Positions 1 through 8,989 of a DNA stretch of 64,000 nt are shown here, in pieces (position 1 is the first letter of the stretch; each line of letters begins with the position of its first letter). The stretch comes from Amycolatopsis sp. WQ 127309 (GTDB taxonomy: Bacteria; Actinomycetota; Actinomycetes; Mycobacteriales; Pseudonocardiaceae): the NCBI RefSeq assembly GCF_023023025.1, contig NZ_CP095481.1, positions 3,534,001 through 3,598,000 of the forward strand, given 5' to 3'. A model generated the notes under the pieces. The model was not told where the DNA came from. It saw only the letters and a program-made list of their open reading frames with translations, and searched no databases. The position numbers were made by a program, and so were the translations under genes.

Positions 1-281
1 TCCCGTCGGAGCTGTCCGCGACGCTGATGATGTCCCGCGCCGGCATGACGAGCCGCCTCGACCGGCTCGAAGCCGCCGGGTTCGTCGAGCGCACGCTCGA
101 CCCGAACGACCGCCGCAGTTTCCGCATCCGCTTGACGGACAAGGGTTTCGAGGTCGTCGACGCGGCGATGACCGAGCACACCGCGAACGTCACCGAGCTG
201 CTCTCTTCGTTGCGGGGCAAGGAACTCGGCCTGCTCGACGACGTCCTGCGCAAGCTGCTGCGGGAGTACGACACCCCGTGA
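1..281 (+). CDS. MarR-family transcriptional regulator, C-terminal part
   Basis: The gene begins before the window; only the last 93 or so residues are visible. They contain the recognition helix and wing of a MarR winged-helix domain (RAGMTSRLDRLEAAGFVERT, then DRRSFRIRLTDKG), followed by the C-terminal dimerisation helix. MarR proteins are dimeric DNA-binding regulators, often of efflux or stress genes and often ligand-responsive. The target cannot be told because the upstream neighbour is outside the window. A strong hairpin follows the stop at once. Confidence 0.85.
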   Translation, partial: PSELSATLMMSRAGMTSRLDRLEAAGFVERTLDPNDRRSFRIRLTDKGFEVVDAAMTEHTANVTELLSSLRGKELGLLDDVLRKLLREYDTP

Positions 282-283
282 AC

Positions 284-321
284 GCGATCAGGGCCTCCCC
301 GCGGGGGAAGGCCCTGATCGC
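284..321. terminator. Bidirectional hairpin terminator between convergent genes
   Basis: A perfect 13-bp stem (GCGATCAGGGCCT against its complement) starts three bases after the MarR stop, with C/G-rich loop bases that can extend the pairing. There is no T-run, as is usual in high-GC actinobacteria. It lies between the MarR gene and the oppositely oriented chitinase gene, so it can end transcription from both sides. Confidence 0.75.
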
Positions 322-335
322 CGCGCCGGAGGAGG

Positions 336-1073
336 TCAGCAGGACAGGTTGTCACCCGTCGGCACGCCGAGGATCCCGGTGATCTGCGTGTACTTGTCGA
401 CCCGGCTCTGGACCTGCGCCGGGTTGCCGCCGTTGCACTCGATGGACCCGTTGATGCTGCGGATGGTCTCGCCGAAGCCGCGCTGGTTCACCATCGCGTC
501 GTGCGGCGTCATCGTGCCCGGGCCGGTCTGCGTGTTCCAGTACCAGAGGCCGGTCTTCCACGCGACGGCCGCGTCCTGCTCGACCAGGTACGGGTTGTTC
601 AGCAGGTCGATGCCGAGCGAGTCGCCCGCGGCCTTGTAGTTGAAGTTCCAGCTCAGCTGGATCGGGCCGCGGCCGTAGTAGGCCGCGGTGCCCGCCGGGC
701 AGCCGTAGGACTGGCTGGTGTCGCAGTAGTGCGGGTAGTTCGCGGTGTTCTGCTCGACGACGTAGACGAGACCGCCGGTCTCGTGGTTGACGTTGGCCAG
801 GAACGCGGCCGCTTCCTGCTTCTTCACGGTGTCGTCACCGGTGTTCGCGAAGCCGGGGTACGCGTCGAGCGCCGCCGTCAGGCCGCTGTAGGTGTAGAAG
901 CTGTTGCGGCCCGGGAAGATCTGGTCGAACTGGGCCTCGCTGACCACGAACGCGGCGTCCGAAGTGGCCGGTGCGGCGGACGCGGTCGCGGTGGGGAGCA
1001 CGACGGCCGCGGCGGTGGCGGCGAGTGCGCTCACCGCCACTCCGGCGAGCTTCAGGAACCGGGGGAAAGACAT
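336..1073 (-). CDS. Secreted GH19 chitinase
   Basis: Predicted endo-chitinase (class I/IV fold), which hydrolyses beta-1,4 GlcNAc polymers outside the cell. The ATG at 1073 is chosen over the longer open frame because it is preceded by AGAGGAG and begins a clean signal peptide (Arg/Lys start, Ala/Val core, ASA-A cleavage near residue 33). The catalytic domain follows directly, with no chitin-binding module: FLANVNHETGG carries the general acid Glu98, Glu107 is in the second-Glu position, and AYYGRGPIQLSWNFNY is the family signature. Cys residues near 117, 125, 222 and 245 probably form disulfides. At 245 residues it has the size of a single-domain bacterial GH19. It is monocistronic and convergent with the MarR gene. 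Confidence 0.93.
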   Translation of the reverse strand: MSFPRFLKLAGVAVSALAATAAAVVLPTATASAAPATSDAAFVVSEAQFDQIFPGRNSFYTYSGLTAALDAYPGFANTGDDTVKKQEAAAFLANVNHETGGLVYVVEQNTANYPHYCDTSQSYGCPAGTAAYYGRGPIQLSWNFNYKAAGDSLGIDLLNNPYLVEQDAAVAWKTGLWYWNTQTGPGTMTPHDAMVNQRGFGETIRSINGSIECNGGNPAQVQSRVDKYTQITGILGVPTGDNLSC

Positions 1074-1503
1074 ACGGGACTCCTCTGGTCGTGTCGGTCG
1101 TGCGCGGTCCGACCGAGCCGTGTGGGCCTGTGCCAAGAGGTATAGACCAATCACCAACGAGTGAAACGGGGTCATGGCGAAGAGGCCGCGATCGGAGCAG
1201 TGTGAACTGCGGTAAACGGCAGAACGTGAGGTGGTGTTGCGATGAACGGGTGACCAACGGCCGGACAACGATCGGTCAGCGTCTACTCTGAGTATGAGCG
1301 TTCCGTCTTCCGCAACACCGTTCGGGTGATCGCTGTGAACCCTGGGGGTGCCCGGATCGTGGTACGAGATGGGCGCTAGTCTCGGCCCCCGAGTCGAGTG
1401 GGTCCTCAGGCCTTGACACGCTCGGTAGTTTTTTGACCAGTAGCACGCAGCGTCTCACTCATTTGGGTGAGCGTTTCGCTCGTCACTCGCGGGAGGCACT
1501 CCG
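1074..1503. other. Divergent intergenic region, no gene seen
   Basis: These 430 bases separate the divergent chitinase and membrane-protein genes and must hold both promoters. Open frames in either direction have no ribosome site or family resemblance. A TTGACA at 1413 has no convincing -10 partner at 17 bp. A short stem (CTCAC/GTGAG) lies near 1455, just ahead of the GGGAGG that serves the downstream gene. Confidence 0.5.
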
Positions 1504-1887
1504 GTGCGCAACCCAGGTCATCTCCTGATGCGGTCCACGCTGCGCGGGTTCCGCGCCGTCGCGGTCCTCGCCCTCGTCCCGGCCGGCCTGCTGGCCGTCG
1601 GTGGGGTCGCGCTGGCCGACGTCACGACCGCGCAGGCCGACACCACCACCGACAGCTTCGGTGTGCTGGGCCCGGTCGGCCTGGTCGCCGTCGCGCTCGG
1701 CATCGTCGGCATGACGCTGGGTGTGCTGCGCCAGCGCCGCAAGACCCGCTCCACCGCCGAGATCGTCGAGGCCGTTCCGGTCGTCCCGGAGGTCACGGGC
1801 CCGGTGACGGCGCTGGCGGAGGCCGTCCTGTCCGAGCCCGACACCGGTCCGACGCGCCCGTTCCTGGCCCCGCACCCGCACGCCTGA
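1504..1887 (+). CDS. Small membrane protein of unknown function
   Basis: The 127-residue product is not recognised. The GTG at 1504 is chosen because GGGAGG sits at proper spacing; an ATG at 1528 is the alternative. The N-terminus looks like a signal or anchor segment (residues about 14-37, ending ALAD). A short Thr-rich linker follows, then a second hydrophobic segment (about 50-73) ended by RQRRK, and a cytoplasmic tail rich in Val, Pro and Glu. It therefore probably has one or two membrane spans with little outside the membrane. It stands alone upstream of trpS with a 46-bp gap. Confidence 0.65.
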   Translation: MRNPGHLLMRSTLRGFRAVAVLALVPAGLLAVGGVALADVTTAQADTTTDSFGVLGPVGLVAVALGIVGMTLGVLRQRRKTRSTAEIVEAVPVVPEVTGPVTALAEAVLSEPDTGPTRPFLAPHPHA

Positions 1888-1921
1888 GGCCCCTCGACGC
1901 CGTCAGTGCGTCGCGGCCTGA

Positions 1922-3471
<1,550 letters not shown>

Positions 3472-3514
3472 CGAGGGTTCCACCGGCTGTGAGATCCGTC
3501 GGGTCGACCCCAAC

Positions 3515-3638
3515 TCAGCCCCCACCCATCCCTGGGGGGCGTCCCCACGTCCAGTCTATCGGCGCCCACCGACGATTCGAGGTTTCGTGGTCCGGAGGGC
3601 CCGGGTTGTCCACAACTGTCGAGCCGTGTGGACAACCC
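3515..3638. repeat. DnaA-box dyad element, copy A
   Basis: First of three related intergenic elements. It has a C-tract/G-tract hairpin (CCCCCA...TGGGGG), the block TCCAGTCTATCGGCG at 3550-3564, and, 56 bp after that block begins, TTGTCCACA at 3606-3614 facing TGTGGACAA at 3627-3635. The dyad arms are 12 bp and perfect (3603-3614 against 3627-3638). TTGTCCACA is the preferred DnaA box in Streptomyces. The element fills most of the 301-bp gap between the kinase and yihY-like genes. Copies B and C are at 15955-16074 and 27563-27667. Confidence 0.8.
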
Positions 3639-3772
3639 TGTTGCTGTGACCGGGAATGACGGTCGTCCCGGCGCCCGCCGGTGATCAAGATCGGACCTAC
3701 CAGGCCCTTCTCGCCTCCCTCACGCAGGCCGCTCGCGTTGCGGGAGTCACCCGGCGTGGTTAGCGTTTCACG

Positions 3773-4786
3773 GTGGCGAACGAAGAAACGAAGGAAAAGC
3801 TCCTGCCGCGGCTGCGGCGGAAGTACCCGTGGCTCGATCACCTGATCCGGGCGAACGAGGCCTTCAGCGAGCGGTACGGCAACCACTACGCGGCCGCCAT
3901 CACCTACTTCAGCGTCCTGTCGGTGTTCCCGCTGTTCATGGTGGCGTTCGCCGTGGTCGGGCTGGTCGTCAACCACGACCAGACGATCATCACGAAGATC
4001 ACCGACGGCATCAACAGCTCCGTACCGGACGGCCTCAAGGAGCTCGTCAACGGCATCGTCAAGGGCGCGCTGGACTCCGGCGGCGGGATCGGGATCTTCG
4101 GCCTGCTCATCGCCCTCTACTCCGGCATCGGCTGGATGTCGAACCTGCGCGACGCGCTCACCGCGCAGTGGGGCCAGGAGAAGCAGCCGCAGCCGGTCGT
4201 CAAGCAGACGCTCAAGGACCTGGTCGCGCTCATCGGCCTCGGGGTCGCGCTCATCGTCTCCTTCGCGCTGACCGCTGTCGGCGGCGGTGTGGGGCAGTTC
4301 CTGCTAGAGCTCGTCGGGCTCGAACACGCGACCTGGGCGATCGTCCTGCTTCGCGGGGCGACGATCGTGCTCGGCCTGGCCGCCAACACCCTCGTGTTCC
4401 TCTGGGTGATCGCGCGGCTGCCGCGGGAGCAGGTCGCGCTGCGCAGCGCCGTCAAGGGCGCCGTGGTCGCCGCCATCGGGTTCGTCATCCTGCAGCAGGT
4501 CGGCTCGATCTACCTGGCCAGCGTCACGAAGTCGCCGTCGGCCGCGCTGTTCGGGCCGGTCATCGGGCTGCTCGTGTTCGCGAACCTCGTCTCGCGCTTC
4601 CTCCTGCTCATCACGGCGTGGACGGCGACTGCGAAGGAGAACCAGCACAAGATCGTCCAGCCACCGGCGCCGGTGCGGCTCGAGCAGAGCGTCACCGTGC
4701 AGCGCGGGCCGGGGCTCGGCACCGTCGCGGGGGCGTTCGGCGCCGGGGCGCTGCTCGCGTGGCTGGGTGGCCGTCGCAAGTCTTGA
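3773..4786 (+). CDS. YihY/BrkB-family inner-membrane protein
   Basis: A 337-residue integral membrane protein of the YihY/virulence-factor-BrkB family (YhjD-like). The hallmark N-terminal block is present (RYGNHYAAAITYFSVLSVFPLFM, residues about 36-60). About six hydrophobic segments follow, and LRDALTAQWG is conserved between spans 2 and 3. The C-terminus is a basic tail after a short Gly/Ala-rich helix. Some relatives are annotated as ribonuclease BN, a misassignment, and others are linked to envelope integrity or lipid handling; the molecular role is unsettled. The GTG start at 3773 follows the repeat element A gap, so it has its own promoter. Confidence 0.9.
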   Translation: MANEETKEKLLPRLRRKYPWLDHLIRANEAFSERYGNHYAAAITYFSVLSVFPLFMVAFAVVGLVVNHDQTIITKITDGINSSVPDGLKELVNGIVKGALDSGGGIGIFGLLIALYSGIGWMSNLRDALTAQWGQEKQPQPVVKQTLKDLVALIGLGVALIVSFALTAVGGGVGQFLLELVGLEHATWAIVLLRGATIVLGLAANTLVFLWVIARLPREQVALRSAVKGAVVAAIGFVILQQVGSIYLASVTKSPSAALFGPVIGLLVFANLVSRFLLLITAWTATAKENQHKIVQPPAPVRLEQSVTVQRGPGLGTVAGAFGAGALLAWLGGRRKS

Positions 4787-4809
4787 CAGCGACCCGCGCG
4801 GTAAAGAAA

Positions 4810-4835
4810 CTGAACCGGTAAGAATTCTGAACCGG
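4810..4835 (+). promoter_or_regulatory. Direct-repeat operator candidate (CTGAACCGG x2)
   Basis: CTGAACCGG occurs at 4810-4818 and again at 4827-4835, 17 bp start to start. The second copy ends in the GGAGG ribosome site of the next gene. Repeats of this size in front of an operon that ends in an HxlR gene are a reasonable autoregulatory operator. A bound regulator would also cover the translation start region. Confidence 0.5.
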
Positions 4836-4842
4836 AGGTTTC

Positions 4843-5949
4843 ATGCTGGACGCCGCTCGCGAGTGTGCCGCGCTCGCCAAGACGCTCGCGCCGGTCACCG
4901 AGCGGCAGCGCGCGCTGCCCGCCGAGCTGGTCGCGAAGCTGACCGACGGCGGGCTCCTGCGCAGCGGCGTCCCCGGTCACCTCGGCGGCCCCGAAGCGCC
5001 GCCCGCCGTCAGCCTGGAGACGGCGGAGACGGTCGCGCGCGGTGACGCGTCGGCCGGCTGGTGCGTCTCGATCGCCGTGACGAGCAGCCTGCTCTCGGCC
5101 TACGCCCCGCGGAAGTGCGCCGAGGAGGTCTTCGGCGACCCCCGGACGGTCGCCGCGGGCGTCTGGGCGCCGCGCGGGACCGGCCGAAGAGTCGACGGCG
5201 GGTACGTCGTCTCCGGCCGCTGGCCGTTCTGCAGCGGAATCCCGCACTGCGACTGGCTTTTCGCCGGGTTCGTGCACGAAAGCGCGTTGTATGTCGCCGC
5301 GTTGCCGAAGGACGGGATCGAGGTGCTCGACACCTGGCACACCAACGGCCTGCGCGGCACCGGCAGCCACGACTGCGTGGCCGACGACCTGTTCGTCCCG
5401 GAGCACCGCGTCTTCTCCGTGCTGGGCGGGCCGCCCGAGGAAGCCGTTGCGCTGCACCGGTTCCCGCTCTTCGGCTTCTTCGCGCTGTCCGTCGCCGCGG
5501 CCGCGCTGGGCAACGCGCGCGGCGCGATCGACGACCTGATCGAGCTGGCGTCGACGCGCAAGCCGCTCGGCTCCAGCCGGTCGCTGGCCGAGCGGTCGCA
5601 GACCCAGGCCGCCGTCGCGGAGGCCGAAGCCGCCCTGCGCGCGGCGCGGTTGTTGTTCTACACCAGCATCGATGACGCCTGGCAGGCCGCGCAGGGCACC
5701 GACCCGGTCCCGGACCGGCTCAAGCTCGGTTTGAGACTCGCCGCGACGCACACCACGCGCACGGCCGCGAAGGTCGCCGACAGCATGTACGACCTCGCCG
5801 GCGGCGCGGCGATCTACGAGACGTCACCGCTGCAACGCCGGTTCCGCGACGCGCACACGGCCACCGCGCACTTCCAAGTCAACCCGGCCAGCTTCGAGCT
5901 GTCCGGCAAGCTGCTGCTGGGCGTGCCGGCCCGCACCGAACAGTTCTGA
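4843..5949 (+). CDS. Acyl-CoA dehydrogenase-fold flavoprotein (group D monooxygenase-like)
   Basis: A 368-residue protein with the acyl-CoA dehydrogenase fold: helical N-terminal domain, a beta middle domain (RRVDGGYVVSGRWPFCSG), and a C-terminal four-helix bundle. The SGRWPFCSGIPHCDW segment is typical of the HsaA/C2-hydroxylase branch, reduced-flavin-dependent oxygenases that use the fold without CoA substrates; the catalytic Glu of true dehydrogenases is not evident. A partner flavin reductase is not adjacent. It is first in an operon with an NADP-dependent MDR enzyme (8-bp gap) and an HxlR regulator. The start ATG follows GGAGG in the repeat operator. Confidence 0.8.
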   Translation: MLDAARECAALAKTLAPVTERQRALPAELVAKLTDGGLLRSGVPGHLGGPEAPPAVSLETAETVARGDASAGWCVSIAVTSSLLSAYAPRKCAEEVFGDPRTVAAGVWAPRGTGRRVDGGYVVSGRWPFCSGIPHCDWLFAGFVHESALYVAALPKDGIEVLDTWHTNGLRGTGSHDCVADDLFVPEHRVFSVLGGPPEEAVALHRFPLFGFFALSVAAAALGNARGAIDDLIELASTRKPLGSSRSLAERSQTQAAVAEAEAALRAARLLFYTSIDDAWQAAQGTDPVPDRLKLGLRLAATHTTRTAAKVADSMYDLAGGAAIYETSPLQRRFRDAHTATAHFQVNPASFELSGKLLLGVPARTEQF

Positions 5950-5957
5950 GGAGCCCC

Positions 5958-6959
5958 GTGCCCGTCAACGCCCAGTACCGCCTCGCCGCCCGGCCGTCCG
6001 GCCTGCCGAAGGACGACGACTGGCAGTACACCGAGGACGCCGTCCCGTCGCCCGGTGACGGCCGGTTCCTCGTCGAGGTCCAGTACCTGTCGCTCGACCC
6101 GGCCATGCGCACCTGGATGAACCCGGGCCGCTCCTACGTGCCGCCGGTCGGGATCGGCGAGGTCATGCGCGCCGCCGGGATCGGCACGGTCGTCGAGTCG
6201 AACCACGCCGGGTTCAAGCCCGGGCAGAGCGTGTTCGGCACGTTCGGCGTGCAGAACTTCGCCGTCTCGGACGGCCGGGGCGTCCAGGTCGTCGACACGT
6301 CGCTCGCCCCGGCGCCGACGTTCCTCGGGACGCTCGGGATCAGCGGCATCACCGCGTACTTCGGGCTCTTCGACGTGGGCCGCCCGGAGCCGGGCCAGAC
6401 CGTCGTGGTGTCGGCGGCGGCCGGGTCGGTCGGCATCGTCACCGGCCAGCTGGCGAAGATCCACGGCTGCCGCGTCGTCGGCATCGCGGGTGGCCCGGAC
6501 AAGTGCCGCACGCTGGTCGAGGAGTACGGCTTCGACGCCGCCGTCGACCACCGCGCCGGGAACCTCCGCGCGGACCTGAAGGAGCACGCGCCCGACGGGA
6601 TCGACGTCTTCTTCGACAACGTCGGCGGCGCCGTCCTCGAAGCGGCCCTCGCCCGGCTCGCGCGCGGCGCCCGGATCGTGCTGAGCGGCGCGGTTTCGCA
6701 GTACAACAGCACCGAAGGCCCGCGCGGCCCGGCCAACTACATGCAGCTGCTGGTGCAGCGCGCGTCCATGACCGGTTTCGTCTTCTCCGACTACGCCGAC
6801 CGGTACCCCGAGGCGATCGAAGCGCTGGCGGGTTGGGTGCGCGAAGGCAAGCTGAAGACGCGCGAAGACGTCGTCACGGGCGGGATCGCGAAGTTCCCCG
6901 AGACGCTGCTCAAGCTGTTCCGCGGCGAGAACACCGGCAAGCTGGTGCTGGCGCTGTGA
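5958..6959 (+). CDS. NADP-dependent oxidoreductase, MDR family (PTGR/CurA-like)
   Basis: A 333-residue zinc-free medium-chain reductase. It starts with GTG 8 bp after the flavoprotein stop. The N-terminal GroES-like domain contains LSLDPAMRTWM, the signature of the leukotriene-B4/prostaglandin reductase (curA) branch. The Rossmann domain has VSAAAGSVGIVTGQLAK around residues 150-165 and FDNVGG near 219-224, both conserved for NADPH. Family members reduce alpha,beta-unsaturated ketones and aldehydes. Operon context suggests oxidation or detoxification of a small electrophile or aromatic sensed by the HxlR protein. Confidence 0.9.
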   Translation: MPVNAQYRLAARPSGLPKDDDWQYTEDAVPSPGDGRFLVEVQYLSLDPAMRTWMNPGRSYVPPVGIGEVMRAAGIGTVVESNHAGFKPGQSVFGTFGVQNFAVSDGRGVQVVDTSLAPAPTFLGTLGISGITAYFGLFDVGRPEPGQTVVVSAAAGSVGIVTGQLAKIHGCRVVGIAGGPDKCRTLVEEYGFDAAVDHRAGNLRADLKEHAPDGIDVFFDNVGGAVLEAALARLARGARIVLSGAVSQYNSTEGPRGPANYMQLLVQRASMTGFVFSDYADRYPEAIEALAGWVREGKLKTREDVVTGGIAKFPETLLKLFRGENTGKLVLAL

Positions 6960-7402
6960 CCGATCTCCGGCACCGGTTCACGGCGGACTCGGTCGGCCGG
7001 GCGCTCGACCTGGTCGGGGAGCGGTGGAGCCTGCTCATCCTGCGCGAGTCGTTCTTCGGCGTCCGGCGCTACGGCGAGTTCGCGCGCAACCTGTCCATCC
7101 CGCGGCCGACGTTGTCCGCGCGGCTCAAGACGCTGGCCGAGGCGGGTGTGCTGGAGCGCGTCGAGGAAGTGCCGGACCGGCCCGAGTACCACCTGACGCA
7201 GGCCGGCCGTGACCTCTTCGGCGCCGTCGTCACGCTCATGCAGTGGGGCGACAAGCACCTCGCCGGGCCGGACGGGCCGCCGATCCTGTTGCGGCACAAC
7301 GACTGCGGCGAGATCACCGAGACGTACGTCGCCTGCGGGCACTGCGGCGGCGCGATCGCCACCGACAAGGTGACCCCGGAGCCCGGGCCCGCGTTCCGCT
7401 AG
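6956..7402 (+). CDS. HxlR-family transcriptional regulator
   Basis: A 148-residue winged-helix regulator that starts with a GTG overlapping the reductase stop by four bases. The HxlR domain is complete: ALDLVGERWSLLILRESFFG, then RRYGEFARNL and PRPTLSARLKTLAEAGVLER. A C-terminal extension holds CGEITETYVACGHCGGAI, four Cys/His-type residues that could bind a metal or sense thiol-reactive compounds. Regulators of this family often respond to aldehydes or quinones, which suits the two redox genes upstream. The CTGAACCGG repeats at 4810-4835 are the likely target. Confidence 0.9.
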   Translation: MTDLRHRFTADSVGRALDLVGERWSLLILRESFFGVRRYGEFARNLSIPRPTLSARLKTLAEAGVLERVEEVPDRPEYHLTQAGRDLFGAVVTLMQWGDKHLAGPDGPPILLRHNDCGEITETYVACGHCGGAIATDKVTPEPGPAFR

Positions 7403-8646
7403 CTGCCCGCGGCCTTCTTGCGCTGGTGCCCGACCACGAACGCGCCGACGATGATCAGGAACACCACCAGCGTGATGATCCAGCCGGTGACGCCGAACGG
7501 GTCGTCCTTGGCGCCTGAAGCTGTCGACGTCCCGCTGTTGGTCGCGGTGCTGCCATCGGGCAGGATCGACGGCTCGCCGCTCTCGGGCGTCGCGGGCGGC
7601 TGGTAGGTGATCCGGCCGACCGGCTCGGCGTGGTCGGCCTCCAGCGCGAAGCCGTAGTCGAGCAGCTTGCCCGCCTGGTCGACGACCTTGGTCGGCTTCT
7701 GCTCGGCGCGCAGCATGACGACGGCGAGCCGCTTGCCCTGCTGCTGCGCCGCGCCGACGTAGGTGTGGCGGGCGTCGTCGGTGAACCCGGTCTTGCCGCC
7801 GAGGAAGCCCGGGTAGACGCCGAGCAGCTTGTTGTCGTTGTACACCGGGATGGCCGGCTTGCCGCCGGCCGGCGGGATCTCGAAGTCCTTCGTCGCGACG
7901 GCCTTCGCGAACTCCGGCTGCTTCATCGCGTAGTGGAAGATCAGGCTCAGGTCGTAGGCCGACGTCGACATGCCCGGCCCGTCGAGCCCCGACGGTGTCG
8001 CGGCGCGGGTGTCGAGGGCGCCGATGCGGACGGCCATCGCGTTCATCTTCGTGACGGTGGCGTCGACCCCGCCGAGCGCCGTGGCGAACGCGTGCGCGAC
8101 GTCGTTGCCCGAGTGCATCAGCAGGCCGTGGAGCAGCTGGTCGACGGTGTAGCCGCCGCCGGCGACGATGCCGACGCAGGTGCACTCCTGCTCGGCGTCC
8201 TCCTTCGTCGCGACGAGCACCTGCTCGGGCTTGAGCTGGGTGACGACGACGAGCGCGAGCAGCGTCTTGATCAGCGACGCCGGCCGCTGCCGGGCGTGCG
8301 GGTCCTTCGCCGCGATGATCGCGCCGGTGTCGAGGTCCTGCAGCACCCAGGACGCGGCGGTGTTGCCGTCCGGCGGGTTGAGCGCGCCGTCCGGGGTGAC
8401 GAGGCCGCACTCGGCCAGCCGCGGGCCGCCGACGGGCACGCTGGGCACCGGCAGCGCCGCGGGCGCCGCCCGGCCGGGCGCGGGCCGCTCCGACGTGTCG
8501 ACCGCGGGCGGCGGCGCTTGGTGGTTCGCGCACTGCGCTCCTTGCGGCGGCGCGGCGGCCGCGAGGACCGGCGTGCCCAGGGCCAGGAGACCGGCGGTGA
8601 GCGTCGTCGTGAAGACCTTGAGCGACCGGGAGGCGACGGAGTGCAC
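7399..8646 (-). CDS. D-alanyl-D-alanine carboxypeptidase (PBP5/DacA type)
   Basis: A cell-wall enzyme that trims the terminal D-Ala from peptidoglycan stem peptides outside the membrane. S11-family motifs are all present: SLIK (SxxK nucleophile), SGN, and KTG in GGKTGFTDDA. A signal peptide lies at residues about 8-31 and a C-terminal span (FGVTGWIITLVVFLIIVGAF) anchors the protein, followed by HQRKK. A Pro/Ala-rich stalk precedes the catalytic domain. It starts at GTG 8646. Its stop overlaps the HxlR stop (convergent). It is divergent from a SCO4848-type gene, as I recall for SCO4847/SCO4848 in Streptomyces. Confidence 0.93.
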   Translation of the reverse strand: MHSVASRSLKVFTTTLTAGLLALGTPVLAAAAPPQGAQCANHQAPPPAVDTSERPAPGRAAPAALPVPSVPVGGPRLAECGLVTPDGALNPPDGNTAASWVLQDLDTGAIIAAKDPHARQRPASLIKTLLALVVVTQLKPEQVLVATKEDAEQECTCVGIVAGGGYTVDQLLHGLLMHSGNDVAHAFATALGGVDATVTKMNAMAVRIGALDTRAATPSGLDGPGMSTSAYDLSLIFHYAMKQPEFAKAVATKDFEIPPAGGKPAIPVYNDNKLLGVYPGFLGGKTGFTDDARHTYVGAAQQQGKRLAVVMLRAEQKPTKVVDQAGKLLDYGFALEADHAEPVGRITYQPPATPESGEPSILPDGSTATNSGTSTASGAKDDPFGVTGWIITLVVFLIIVGAFVVGHQRKKAAGS

Positions 8647-8689
8647 CCACGCAATCTAGCGTCGCCGCGGCCCGCGCATACTCAGGGGC

Positions 8690-8926
8690 ATGCGGATTTC
8701 CAAGCGCACCTCGCTGTTCCTGCTGGCCTTCGGCGTGTGGTCGTGGATCATCTGGATCACCTTCGCCAAGAACCTGTGGGCGAGCGACCAGTCGTGGACG
8801 CCGGACGGCTCGCCGACCGCGTACTTCGTCGTGCACGCCGTGCTGACGGTCGTGTCGTTCGTGCTGGGCACGCTCATCGGGGTGCTGGGCTGGCGCGGCG
8901 TGCGTGCGGCTCGCGTCGCCTCCTGA
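8690..8926 (+). CDS. SCO4848-family small membrane protein
   Basis: A 78-residue protein with two membrane spans: FLLAFGVWSWIIWITFAKNL (residues about 9-28) and YFVVHAVLTVVSFVLGTLIG (about 46-65). The FGVWSWIIWITFAKNLW core and the spacing to the second span are distinctive of the SCO4848 family of actinobacteria. Function is unknown. Its conserved place, divergent from the D-Ala-D-Ala carboxypeptidase across a 43-bp gap, suggests a cell-envelope role. Confidence 0.85.
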   Translation: MRISKRTSLFLLAFGVWSWIIWITFAKNLWASDQSWTPDGSPTAYFVVHAVLTVVSFVLGTLIGVLGWRGVRAARVAS

Positions 8927-8989
8927 CTTTGGTCGGTGGCGCCCGGTTGCCCCTCGGTTTAGGTTGACGCCACCGAACATGGAGGTGGA

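Noticed and set aside
3603..3638. Chromosomal replication origin at the DnaA boxes
   Set aside because: Only two boxes per site, repeated in three places, with no dnaA, dnaN or AT-rich unwinding region nearby.
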